Positions 1 to 6,820 are shown, counted from the first letter of the stretch. The stretch is DNA of 6,983 bases from Candidatus Equihabitans merdae (GCA_018065025.1 JAGHUB010000202.1:1-6983); one strand, 5' to 3'. Numbers and translations: made by a program. Notes: generated by a model not told the origin, from the letters alone.

Positions 1-948
1 AATCAGGAAATACAGAGCCTGCATGGGATTAACACCCAGGATCAGGATGATAGAGGGAATGGCACCGATAAAGGGACCAAATACCGGAATAATATTGGTG
101 ATGCCGATGAAAACGGAAATCAGCATGGGATAAGGCAGGCGCAGCACCAGCATACAGAAGTAACAGATGATACCGATGATGATAGAGTCAACCACCTTAC
201 CGATGATGAAACCGCCGAACTTCTCATTAACAAGTCTCAGATTATTCAGGATCTGATTGCCTGTATTAATGCTAAATAAAGCATAATTCAGACGTTTGAA
301 TCTGGCTTTGAGACGCTCCTTGATCATAAGGAAGTAAATGGCCACGATCATACCAAGGAAACTGTTTTTGAAGAAAACAGCTACGTTGACAAGTGTACCG
401 GTAACAGTTTCTACGATAACGTCAACGGAAGGAATGATCTTGTTTGCCACCCAGTCAGAAACATCGACACCAATCTTATTAACCGCTTCTGCAACAGAGC
501 TATCCAGATGCATGTTGGCGATAAGACCTTCCAACCAGTGGGTAATATTGGCAAAGTAGATCGGATAGCTTCGTGAAAGATTCTGGAAGCTTTCCACCAG
601 CTGGGGAATGATCATAGCGATCAAGGCATAGAACAGATAAAGCAGGAAAAATAATGAACCGAAGTCTGCGATAGCGCGAATAGCGATTCGACCCTTTTTG
701 CTTGGGCTCTTCTTAAGCTTATAAACGATCCAAAGCAAGACCTTTTCAAAAATCTGCATGATAGGATTCAAGATATAAGCAATAAGTAAACCGTAGACAA
801 TAGGTTCAAATACATGCCAGATCTTTGTAAACAGTTCCAAAGCAGAACTTCTTTCAAAAAGAAGAAAAACAAGGAACATACTGCTGGCAATAACGAGAAA
901 TGCGGTGATACCAACCTTTGCGTATGGAGATTTAATCTTAAATTTCAT
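1..948 (-). CDS. AI-2E family transporter (PF01594 permease), 3' end missing
   Basis: Polytopic inner-membrane permease of the AI-2E/YdiK/YtvI family. Substrates differ between members and cannot be told here. The ATG at 948-946 opens a frame that stays open to the left edge, giving 316 residues; the family usually has about 350-400, so the last segment is outside the window. Hydrophobic segments are seen near residues 14-31, 46-62, 96-115, 190-210 and 246-316. A long, more polar stretch at about 117-185 separates the N-terminal helices from the C-terminal core, as is usual in the family. The most diagnostic part is residues 280-298, with the NIIPVFGPFIGAIP signature. The ribosome binding site (GTAGGTGA, then ACAG before ATG) overlaps the stop codon of the upstream pseudouridine synthase gene, so the two are probably cotranslated. 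The family call is firm; transported substrate and physiological role are unknown. Confidence 0.92.
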   Translation of the reverse strand, partial: MKFKIKSPYAKVGITAFLVIASSMFLVFLLFERSSALELFTKIWHVFEPIVYGLLIAYILNPIMQIFEKVLLWIVYKLKKSPSKKGRIAIRAIADFGSLFFLLYLFYALIAMIIPQLVESFQNLSRSYPIYFANITHWLEGLIANMHLDSSVAEAVNKIGVDVSDWVANKIIPSVDVIVETVTGTLVNVAVFFKNSFLGMIVAIYFLMIKERLKARFKRLNYALFSINTGNQILNNLRLVNEKFGGFIIGKVVDSIIIGIICYFCMLVLRLPYPMLISVFIGITNIIPVFGPFIGAIPSIILILGVNPMQALYFLI

Positions 949-956
949 CTGTTCAC

Positions 957-1871
957 CTACTCTTCAAGCTTTTTTATTAGTTTAACATAATAGTCCGGCA
1001 ATGGTGCCGAAACGCTGACATAATGTCCATCTCGAGGATGTTCAAAACCTATGGTCATGGCATGAAGCGTCTGACCTTGTAACTTAAAAGGACATTTGGA
1101 AGGACCATACACTTCATCACCTAGCAAGGGATGACCCAGACTGCTTAAATGAACTCGAATCTGGTGGGTTCGACCTGTCTCCAGACGGAATTCACAGTCA
1201 TCATAGCCCTTAAGCCTCTGTATCACACGATAATGGGTAACCGCATGCTTTCCGTTCTTTCGGTCGATAGCCATGCGCTTACGATTCTTCTCATCTCGAC
1301 CGATGGGAGCGTCAATAATGCCTTCATCTTCCTTAAGGTGGCCGATAACGATGCCTCGATAAACACGTTCGATATCATGGACCTTAAGTCGATCGGCGAT
1401 AACCTGATGAGCCTGATCGTTTTTGCAGATCACCAGCGAACCTGTAGTGTCCTTGTCAATACGATGGACAATGCCAGGACGCATGACACCGTTAATACCG
1501 GAAAGATCCTCTCCGCAATAATGCATGATACCATTGACCAAAGTGTCATCGATATGACCGGCTGATGGATGTACTACCATGCCCTTGGGCTTATTGACAA
1601 TGAGAATATCCTCATCCTCATAGAGAATATCCAGATCCATGGGAACAGCCTTGATCTCAGCCGATACCGGTTCCGGAATTTCCACACTGACCTGATCTCC
1701 GCTCTTTAGCTTCAATGAAGGTTTGGCCTGCTTTTCATTAACAAGAACTTTTCCCTCATCAATAAGAGCAGATATTCTTGAACGAGACATGTCGGTCAAG
1801 CGATCGCTGAGCCATCGATCCAGACGAACACCACTTTCAGATTCTACAGAAAATGTATACTGTTCACTCAT
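957..1871 (-). CDS. RluA/RluD-family 23S rRNA pseudouridine synthase
   Basis: Isomerises uridine to pseudouridine in RNA; by family the likely target is 23S rRNA (RluD/YlyB group). At 304 residues it is full length. An S4 RNA-binding domain occupies about residues 15-62. The catalytic domain follows: NKPKGMVVHPSAGH at 93-106, the active-site motif HRIDKDTTG at 136-144 with catalytic Asp139, and the late family motif ETGRTHQIRVHL at 231-242 followed by GHPLLGDEVYG. All key residues are present. The ATG at 1871 follows AAGGA at an 8-base spacing and overlaps the restored stop of lspA by 8 bases (ATGAGTGA), so translation is expected to be coupled to lspA. The lspA-rluD order is a common Firmicutes arrangement. 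Exact uridine specificity (RluD-like versus another RluA-family member) cannot be settled from sequence alone. Confidence 0.95.
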   Translation of the reverse strand: MSEQYTFSVESESGVRLDRWLSDRLTDMSRSRISALIDEGKVLVNEKQAKPSLKLKSGDQVSVEIPEPVSAEIKAVPMDLDILYEDEDILIVNKPKGMVVHPSAGHIDDTLVNGIMHYCGEDLSGINGVMRPGIVHRIDKDTTGSLVICKNDQAHQVIADRLKVHDIERVYRGIVIGHLKEDEGIIDAPIGRDEKNRKRMAIDRKNGKHAVTHYRVIQRLKGYDDCEFRLETGRTHQIRVHLSSLGHPLLGDEVYGPSKCPFKLQGQTLHAMTIGFEHPRDGHYVSVSAPLPDYYVKLIKKLEE

Positions 1872-2378
1872 GTTTCTGATCCTTGGCTTTGAGATTTAAG
1901 AAAGCAAAGTCTTCGTCTTTATAATAAATAAGGACAAGATATACCAGTATAAATGCTGAGCAGGTTACGGCGATATCTGCCACATTAAAGACCGGGAAAT
2001 TGATCAATTTGAAATAAATAAAGTCTCTGACACTGCCAAGGAAGACACGATCGATAAGATTACCTATTGCACCCCCTGCCAGGAGAGCCAGACAGAAGTA
2101 TAAGGCTCTGTATTTCTATCTGAAGGCATCTTAATGGTTACATATAATACAGCAGCCATAAAGACAGCTGTAATAATCAGGAAGAAGAAACGCGCACCCT
2201 GTAAGGACCCGAAAGCAGCCCCGAAGTTTCTGAGAAATGAAAACTCCAGAACACCCGGAATTAATACGATAGGGCCTGCGGCCAATGCTCTTTCTGCCCA
2301 GACTTTGGTCAGCAGATCCACCACAACAATAATGACTGCAATGATGATCATGGGCATCAATTTACGTATGATTTTCAT
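1864..2378 (-). pseudogene. lspA: Signal peptidase II (prolipoprotein signal peptidase), frameshifted
   Basis: LspA is a four-helix membrane aspartyl protease that removes signal peptides from diacylglyceryl-modified prolipoproteins. The 5' frame (ATG 2378) encodes helix 1 with VDLLTKVW (20-27) and the family motif NFGAAFGS (51-58). It then derails after residue 88 and stops at 2064-2066 (104 residues). The rest of the protein is in the -1 frame, open from 2115 to a TGA at 1866-1864, and contains GGAIGNLIDRV, RDFIYF and FNVADIA. Adding one base near 2113-2117 gives a 171-residue protein of normal family length with D110, D119 and D135 in place. All conserved active-site aspartates lie beyond the shift, so the truncated product should be inactive. 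The start overlaps the aroB stop (ATGA) and the restored stop overlaps the next start. Either a real mutation or a base error in the read or assembly; no standard slippery heptamer is seen at the junction. Confidence 0.9.
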
Positions 2379-3490
2379 GACAGCACCTCTGAATGATGGA
2401 AATAATCAATAGCCTCAGTCATCTCATCACGAGACACATCATCGGATACAAAAGCATCACCGATAGCATGAAGGAGAACAAACTTAATTACCCCGTTCTG
2501 AACCTTCTTATCAGATGCCGCATTTTTAAGAACGACTTCTGTTGTCAGAACATCTCCGCTTTCCGGATCAACGGCATCTTCAGGCAAATTGAAGAGACGG
2601 CAAGTATCGATAACATCCTGATATTCTTCCTCAGAAATCAATCCCTTCTTAAGGCTGATATAAGTCGCATAAAGCATACCTACCCCAACACATTCACCAT
2701 GTGTCATCTTGAAATCAAAACCTCTTTCCACGGCATGACCCAGTGTATGACCATAGTTTAAGAGCATACGCTTCCCCTTCTCAAAAGGATCTTCCTCTAC
2801 CACCATCTGCTTAACGCGACAGGCCTCATAGACCATCTCTGTGCAGATTTCAGGATCAAAAGCCTGAATCTCTTTAACATGGGCTTTCAGCCATTCGTAA
2901 TAGGGTTTGTTCAGGATGATGCCGGCTTTAACAACCTCAGCCAAACCACTTCTGACTTCACGTTCAGGCAGTGACTTAAGGACATTCATATTAATATAAA
3001 CCAGAGACGGCATATGGAAGGCTCCGATCATATTTTTGAAGCCTTTATAATCGAAACCGGTTTTACCACCGATGGAGGCATCAACCTGAGACAAAAGTGT
3101 AGTAGGCATCTGAACGAAAGGAATACCTCTCATGTAAGTTGCAGAAATAAAACCTGTCAGATCACCACAGACACCGCCGCCAAGAGATACCAACAGACTC
3201 TTTCTTGTAAAATGATTCTCAACCAGAGCATCATAAACTAAAGAAACGGTTTCCAGATTCTTGTAAGCTTCACCTGCAGGAATGGTGACGACGGTAACAG
3301 GAGCCACCTCTTTAAGAATGCCGCTTACTTCTTCAGCATATAAAGGCGCTGTATTGGTATCAGCGATCAGACCGATCTTATCCGGCTTAAGATCAGCTCT
3401 TCTAAACTCATCATTGAGATTGTCATAGCTGTCTGTCAGAACAATACGGTACTGTTCATGATCACTGGTATTAATTGTTAATTCTTTCAT
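2375..3490 (-). CDS. aroB: 3-dehydroquinate synthase
   Basis: Second step of the shikimate pathway: converts DAHP to 3-dehydroquinate using NAD+ and a divalent metal in the cytosol. From the ATG at 3490 it is 371 residues, normal for AroB. The NAD-binding half holds SLGGGVCGDLTGF (102-114) and MPTTLLSQVDASIGGKTG (128-145). The metal ligands are E185 in GLAEVVKAG, H248 in NYGHTLGHAVE and H264 in MTHGE. The C-terminal strand motif DKK...GVIKFVLL is also present. An alternative TTG start at 3520 would add 10 residues (MFDVLLYLES) but lies in the loop of the upstream terminator hairpin. It does have a GAGG 10 bases upstream, whereas the ATG has no clear Shine-Dalgarno sequence, so the start is uncertain. 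The stop overlaps the lspA start (ATGA). Its place between sepF and lspA is unusual; functional call is secure. Confidence 0.96.
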   Translation of the reverse strand: MKELTINTSDHEQYRIVLTDSYDNLNDEFRRADLKPDKIGLIADTNTAPLYAEEVSGILKEVAPVTVVTIPAGEAYKNLETVSLVYDALVENHFTRKSLLVSLGGGVCGDLTGFISATYMRGIPFVQMPTTLLSQVDASIGGKTGFDYKGFKNMIGAFHMPSLVYINMNVLKSLPEREVRSGLAEVVKAGIILNKPYYEWLKAHVKEIQAFDPEICTEMVYEACRVKQMVVEEDPFEKGKRMLLNYGHTLGHAVERGFDFKMTHGECVGVGMLYATYISLKKGLISEEEYQDVIDTCRLFNLPEDAVDPESGDVLTTEVVLKNAASDKKVQNGVIKFVLLHAIGDAFVSDDVSRDEMTEAIDYFHHSEVLS

Positions 3491-3497
3491 TGATTCT

Positions 3498-3533
3498 AAA
3501 TATAAAAGGACATCGAACAATAGCCGATGTCCT
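3498..3533 (-). terminator. Intrinsic terminator between sepF and aroB
   Basis: On the minus strand a perfect 9-bp stem, AGGACATCG (3533-3525) and CGATGTCCT (3515-3507), closes a 9-base loop. It is followed directly by TTTTATATTT (3507-3498). This is the form of a Rho-independent terminator for transcripts coming from sepF. The stem has 5 G-C pairs and the T tract is broken by two A residues, so it may be leaky. The tract ends only 7 bases before the aroB ATG, so the element must either end the upstream unit or attenuate entry into aroB. Confidence 0.75.
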
Positions 3534-3549
3534 CATACTCTCCCTTTAA

Positions 3550-4143
3550 TTAATAACGTGATTTCATCGACGGCAGATCAAAAGTACCATTAAGTAATTC
3601 TTCATAATCGCCGGAAATATCAACTGATTCGGGGGTAATGATATAGATGTAACCCGAGATCTTCTGCAAAGCACCGCCTAAAGAATAGCAGGCACCGCAT
3701 GTGAAGTCGATGATACGCTGAGCATTGTCCACATCCAGTCCTTCAAGATTAAGAACAACCGTGCACTTATCCAGAAGTGTATCGGCAATATCCTTTGTAT
3801 CTTCCATAGATTCTGGACGAATAACATTGACCTCCATAGGAGATACTGAACGTCCCTTCTTCATGGGTGTGATCTTGGACTTCTTTGCGGGTTTTTCCTT
3901 CTTAGGTGCTCTGCCGTAAGAAAGGGTATCCTTAGTAGAAGAAGACTTTCTGACTGACGGTTTTTTCTTTACCGGGATGTCGTCTTCTTCATCATCAAAG
4001 AAATCTTCATCGTCATCATCAAAACCCTTGAAAAAGCGACTCTTGGGCTTCTCTTCTACTTCCTCTTCAAAGTCATCATCGAAGAAATCTTCATCGTCGT
4101 CATTAAGTTTGATGGCATCCAAAAATCTATCTAAAAGGCCCAT
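3550..4143 (-). CDS. sepF: Cell division protein SepF
   Basis: SepF is a peripheral membrane protein that binds FtsZ filaments, ties the Z-ring to the membrane and supports septum assembly. The 197-residue product has the expected three parts. The N-terminal amphipathic helix MGLLDRFLDAIKL (1-13) is the membrane anchor. A linker (14-100) is strongly acidic to about residue 55 and basic from 59 to 98. The C-terminal SepF core (about 103-185) holds NLEGLDVDNAQRIIDF, GACYSLGG and YIYIITPESVDI, matching the dimerising and FtsZ-binding domain. The protein is somewhat longer than the Bacillus protein (about 150 residues) because of the linker, which contains a duplicated acidic block. The ATG follows GGAGAG at a 5-base spacing. 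It begins 13 bases after yggS, the classic yggS-sepF pairing, and a terminator follows its stop. Confidence 0.95.
   Translation of the reverse strand: MGLLDRFLDAIKLNDDDEDFFDDDFEEEVEEKPKSRFFKGFDDDDEDFFDDEEDDIPVKKKPSVRKSSSTKDTLSYGRAPKKEKPAKKSKITPMKKGRSVSPMEVNVIRPESMEDTKDIADTLLDKCTVVLNLEGLDVDNAQRIIDFTCGACYSLGGALQKISGYIYIITPESVDISGDYEELLNGTFDLPSMKSRY
3991..4104 (-). repeat. Two-copy direct repeat encoding the acidic block of SepF
   Basis: Two 30-base copies, 3991-4020 and 4075-4104, match at 27 of 30 positions and lie 84 bases (28 codons) apart in the same frame. They encode DDDDEDFFDD-type segments at about SepF residues 14-23 and 42-51. The differences are silent or conservative changes between GAT/GAC-type codons and at the block edge. 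It looks like an internal coding duplication within the linker, not a mobile repeat. Confidence 0.8.
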
Positions 4144-4156
4144 GAATCTCTCCGTT

Positions 4157-4849
4157 TCACTTATTATAATTACGTGCTCCGAATATGTCTGTTCCTACTC
4201 GAATGATGGTTGAACCTTCCTCAACAGCCACGCGATAATCATTGGACATACCCATGCTGAGCACATTTCCGTTTATATTATCGATGTTCTTATTATTTAT
4301 GTCAACACTTAATTCCTTTAGCTTCCTAAAGTAAATGCGGTCATCTTCCGGGTCTTCCAGGAAGGGTGCGCTGGTCATCAAACCGCAGTATTTGACATGG
4401 GGAAGTGTGCCTACAAACTCTGCCAAAGCAGCTGTTTCTTCAGGTTTTAAGCCATATTTTGTCTCTTCACCGGCTACATTGACCTCCAGAAGAATGGGGA
4501 TGATACGATCATTTTTTGCTGCTTCTTTTTCAATGGTCAAAGCCAGTTCTTCTGTATCCACTGAGTGGATCATAGTAACAAAAGGAGCAATATATTTGAC
4601 CTTGTTGCGCTGCAGATGACCGATCATATGCCAGCGGATATCCTTAGGCAGAATGGCTTCTTTCTCACGTAATTCCTGGACATAGTTTTCACCAAAATCA
4701 CGATGGCCTTCGTTATACAGTGTCTGGATCATCTCAGCCGGTTTTGTCTTGGATACGGCCAGCAGCATGGCTTCTTTGGGATCTCTACCGCAGGCGATAC
4801 AGCTGTCTTCGATATTCTTTTTGATGCGATTCATATTTTCAACTATCAT
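4157..4849 (-). CDS. yggS: YggS/YlmE-family pyridoxal-phosphate homeostasis protein
   Basis: Single-domain PLP-binding protein (PLPBP/COG0325 family) of the alanine-racemase-like TIM-barrel fold. Members bind PLP and influence vitamin B6 and amino-acid homeostasis; no enzymatic reaction is established. At 230 residues it is full length. The Schiff-base lysine is K34 in LLAVSKTKP. Other family blocks are FGENYVQEL (52-60), WHMIGHLQRNK (73-83), HSVDT (95-99), LLEVNVAGEETKYGL (120-134), GLMTSAPF (156-163) and the phosphate-binding C-terminal region LSMGMSNDY (197-205) with RVGTDIFG (217-224). All key residues are intact. Its ATG is one base after the HlyD-like gene's TAA, with an AGAGGT ribosome binding site lying across that gene's end, so the two are cotranscribed and probably coupled. 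Placement just upstream of sepF is the usual Firmicutes arrangement. Confidence 0.95.
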   Translation of the reverse strand: MIVENMNRIKKNIEDSCIACGRDPKEAMLLAVSKTKPAEMIQTLYNEGHRDFGENYVQELREKEAILPKDIRWHMIGHLQRNKVKYIAPFVTMIHSVDTEELALTIEKEAAKNDRIIPILLEVNVAGEETKYGLKPEETAALAEFVGTLPHVKYCGLMTSAPFLEDPEDDRIYFRKLKELSVDINNKNIDNINGNVLSMGMSNDYRVAVEEGSTIIRVGTDIFGARNYNK

Positions 4850-4850
4850 A

Positions 4851-6251
4851 TTAACCTCTGTTTCCGTATGTAATCTCGTCTTCTTTCACCTGTGAAGCAT
4901 TCAGTACGATGTAATCGTATTGGGATATACCAAATGGCGTACCTTTTTCAACGATACAATAGTCTTCGTTCTTATCCATGATGATAACCTTTCTGAAAAT
5001 GGCATAACCCTTATTCAGACTGTAAACGCCTTCCAGATTGGCTTTCTCACCAATACGGTATTCGTCATCATCACTGCCGCCGATAATAACGTCACCTTCC
5101 GAGAATTCGGTGGTATCCACGTAGTAGTAACCATCCTTGTGCTCATAAAGAGTTGTGGATGTAAAGACAGTACTGACATTCCCTTCGTCATCTATTTGCT
5201 GCTTAAGGAAACCGATCTTGTTGCTGTCACCGCCCTCGGTAGCATAGGTTTCAGGAATCAGATAGAACTGCTTATGGGTGATGGATGAAATAGGTACCTT
5301 CAGACCACTTCTGGTATTGGTGACAAGTTCGATCTCCAGGAAACGGTCGTTTATGTAACGAACCATACCATTATTGAAAGAGATATTGCCATAATACTGA
5401 TCGTCGGCACCCTTGAAGATGGATAAGCTGCCGACAGCTGTATTATTATCCTTCAGGAATTTGACACGGATGGATGTGCGACCATCCAGATCAGTAATCT
5501 GTCGGGATGTTAGTGGAATAATGATAGACCATGAATCTGATGTTACCAGCTTATAAACAGCATCTCCTGCAGCCACGGATTCATCTGTCTTTAAGTCTGT
5601 CTTGGCATAAGTCTTACGATCCAGCTTATCTGCTGTCATAGTGGTCAGGTCAAAGTCTTCATAACCGTCCACAGAATATACAACGGTACCATCATCCGGG
5701 GCCACATAGATAGTCTGAGCCCCCATAGTAACGGCTGTGCTGCTATCGTCCTGACGGATATTCTTCATGTAAGCACTAAGAATGTCCCCCTTGATCTTAT
5801 ACTTGAAGTTGTAAGTCTCTCTGAAGTTGATGGGATCAAAACTTCCGGAGAATGAACGCATGCTGTTCTTAAGACCATCCAGAGTCTCTTCATCCATAGG
5901 AGCATCTTCAAAGGTCATAGGTGACTGACTCAGCCCATAAACAGAACCGGTCTTTCTAACCTTGGCATTTTCGGAAGCATAATAGGTCATGTAACCGCCG
6001 GTATCTGTGGTGATCACTTCTTCAGAACGGATGACCAGGGCTGTGTACTCTTTATTGGATGAAAGAGGTCCGCTGGTAACCATATAAGATACAACATGGG
6101 TAGAAGTGATGTAAAGCACCAGAGATATAACGATATACAAAAAAATAGCACCAAAAATAATCGTGCCTATGTTGACCGGAATTCGCCGTTTCAACACAGG
6201 CTCGCGACTATTTTTTGATGCTATTCGATTGTCTCTTTTTTTAGGATCCAA
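4851..6251 (-). CDS. HlyD-like single-pass membrane protein (efflux adaptor-type)
   Basis: A 466-residue protein with a basic cytoplasmic N-terminus (1-27, many K/R), one transmembrane helix at about 28-50 and a large extracytoplasmic part. Residues 66-105 (TALVIRSEEVI, GGYMTYYASENAKV) and about 180-235 (YVAPDDGTVVYSVDGYEDF ... VAAGDAVYKLV) look like the two halves of a barrel-sandwich (biotinyl-lipoyl-like) hybrid domain, as in HlyD/membrane-fusion proteins; residues 240-330 fit the following beta-barrel. No long coiled-coil hairpin is evident between the halves, and no ABC transporter or outer-membrane partner is nearby. It starts at TTG (6251) with a strong ribosome binding site; no in-frame ATG occurs until residue 57, beyond the membrane helix. 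It lies 26 bases after the P-loop gene and one base before yggS. Genes like this are often labelled HlyD-family efflux adaptor; a transport role is not shown here, and a cell-envelope role is equally possible. Confidence 0.75.
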   Translation of the reverse strand: MDPKKRDNRIASKNSREPVLKRRIPVNIGTIIFGAIFLYIVISLVLYITSTHVVSYMVTSGPLSSNKEYTALVIRSEEVITTDTGGYMTYYASENAKVRKTGSVYGLSQSPMTFEDAPMDEETLDGLKNSMRSFSGSFDPINFRETYNFKYKIKGDILSAYMKNIRQDDSSTAVTMGAQTIYVAPDDGTVVYSVDGYEDFDLTTMTADKLDRKTYAKTDLKTDESVAAGDAVYKLVTSDSWSIIIPLTSRQITDLDGRTSIRVKFLKDNNTAVGSLSIFKGADDQYYGNISFNNGMVRYINDRFLEIELVTNTRSGLKVPISSITHKQFYLIPETYATEGGDSNKIGFLKQQIDDEGNVSTVFTSTTLYEHKDGYYYVDTTEFSEGDVIIGGSDDDEYRIGEKANLEGVYSLNKGYAIFRKVIIMDKNEDYCIVEKGTPFGISQYDYIVLNASQVKEDEITYGNRG

Positions 6252-6258
6252 TCTGGGA

Positions 6259-6268
6259 CCTTCCTCCC
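6259..6268 (-). promoter_or_regulatory. Ribosome binding site fixing the TTG start of the HlyD-like gene
   Basis: The minus strand reads GGGAGGAAGG, two overlapping Shine-Dalgarno-like cores. The nearer AAGG ends 7 bases before the TTG at 6251-6249. No ATG or GTG in this frame is better placed, so this site supports the non-ATG start. Confidence 0.75.
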
Positions 6269-6277
6269 GATCCTTAA

Positions 6278-6697
6278 TTAAAGAGCTGTCTGAACCATCT
6301 CACGAAGGTCTTCAGCAAGGTCGTCAGCGTTCAGTGAAAGGCTGACTGTCATATCTATTTTGTAAGTTGCACAGATGCTATCCAGCTTGCGTACAACATA
6401 ATCGACGTCTTCAGCATTAACATCATCGAGCTTCAGCAGACCATCCATATACAGGTACTCGATGTCTCTGTTCTGTGAAATGATACCGGAAATGAAACCG
6501 ATCATCTCGTCTTTGTTCTTGATACCGTAATCTTTGATATTAACTAATCTGATTTTATTATTCAATTCATACATGTGACGCAGGCTCTGGTCAATGTATA
6601 CGATGCTACCCTTAGCTTCTTTGATCATAGCATTAGCATTGTCGATAACGACCTTTGTTTTGCCCTTGCCCTTGTTGCCGAGAATTAAATGAACCAT
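6278..6697 (-). CDS. Small P-loop NTPase-like protein, function unknown
   Basis: A 139-residue cytosolic protein. It opens with a short strand and a canonical Walker A motif, GNKGKGKT (residues 7-14), followed by a helix. A hydrophobic strand ending in Asp, EYLYMDGL (80-87, D85), is a plausible Walker B. The rest alternates strands and helices to a C-terminal helix (DDLAEDLREMVQ). No signal peptide or membrane segment is visible in the chosen form. The ATG at 6697 is chosen because AAAAGGAGGT lies 7 bases upstream; extending to 6778 would place the start inside the promoter. Similar short proteins have at times been labelled PilT-like, but at this size the twitching-motility ATPase domains are missing and I do not support that name. 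It is the first gene of the unit, 26 bases before the HlyD-like gene, which suggests a shared but unknown role. Confidence 0.8.
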   Translation of the reverse strand: MVHLILGNKGKGKTKVVIDNANAMIKEAKGSIVYIDQSLRHMYELNNKIRLVNIKDYGIKNKDEMIGFISGIISQNRDIEYLYMDGLLKLDDVNAEDVDYVVRKLDSICATYKIDMTVSLSLNADDLAEDLREMVQTAL

Positions 6698-6704
6698 GTC
6701 AGTG

Positions 6705-6714
6705 ACCTCCTTTT
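6705..6714 (-). promoter_or_regulatory. Strong ribosome binding site of the P-loop gene
   Basis: The minus strand reads AAAAGGAGGT, a near-perfect complement to the 16S rRNA 3' end, placed 7 bases before the ATG at 6697. It decides the start of the P-loop gene against the longer reading that would begin at 6778. Confidence 0.9.
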
Positions 6715-6749
6715 GACAAACGATAAACGAGTGCCTGAATATTAAAAAT

Positions 6750-6778
6750 ATTATAGTTGATAGGAAGGGAAAATACAA
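6750..6778 (-). promoter_or_regulatory. Sigma-A-type promoter of the P-loop/HlyD/yggS/sepF unit
   Basis: The minus strand has a perfect -10 box TATAAT (6755-6750) preceded by a 17-base spacer and TTGTAT (6778-6773), which keeps the TTG of the -35 consensus. Transcription would begin near 6743, leaving about 45 bases of 5' leader before the P-loop ATG. The -10 lies in an AT-rich stretch. It is the only convincing promoter I see in the window and fits the start of a new unit after the carboxypeptidase-like gene. Confidence 0.7.
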
Positions 6779-6820
6779 GGTGGAACCCGCTTTATCCCCT
6801 AATCTTTTTATAAAACTTGT

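Noticed and set aside
338..559. 73-codon plus-strand frame.
   Set aside because: It is antisense to the AI-2E-family permease gene, with no ribosome binding site or recognisable product.
1149..1565. 138-codon plus-strand open frame.
   Set aside because: It lies wholly antisense to the well-supported pseudouridine synthase gene, and its translation shows no recognisable domain.
2072..2076. Run of five G residues in the lspA overlap zone, considered as a programmed -1 slip site.
   Set aside because: The A-site codon would not re-pair after slipping, and LspA-like sequence in the second frame already begins upstream of this run.
3977..4213. 78-codon plus-strand frame rich in serine.
   Set aside because: The serine runs are the antisense reading of the Asp/Glu codons of the SepF linker; it is a shadow frame.
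6698..6778. N-terminal extension of the P-loop protein (27 extra residues, hydrophobic start resembling a membrane segment).
   Set aside because: The extension starts within the -35 box, covers the promoter, and bypasses a near-perfect ribosome binding site placed 7 bases before the internal ATG.
6776..6790. Plus-strand AAGGTGGAACCCGC resembles the conserved T-box antiterminator segment (AGGGTGGNACCGCG).
   Set aside because: The match has mismatches and an extra base. The downstream plus strand has no terminator or gene (only the antisense of the carboxypeptidase-like gene), and no T-box stem structure is evident upstream.
6806..6815. Palindrome TTTTATAAAA downstream of the carboxypeptidase-like stop, considered as a terminator.
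   Set aside because: It has no loop and no G-C pairs, and no adequate T tract follows.
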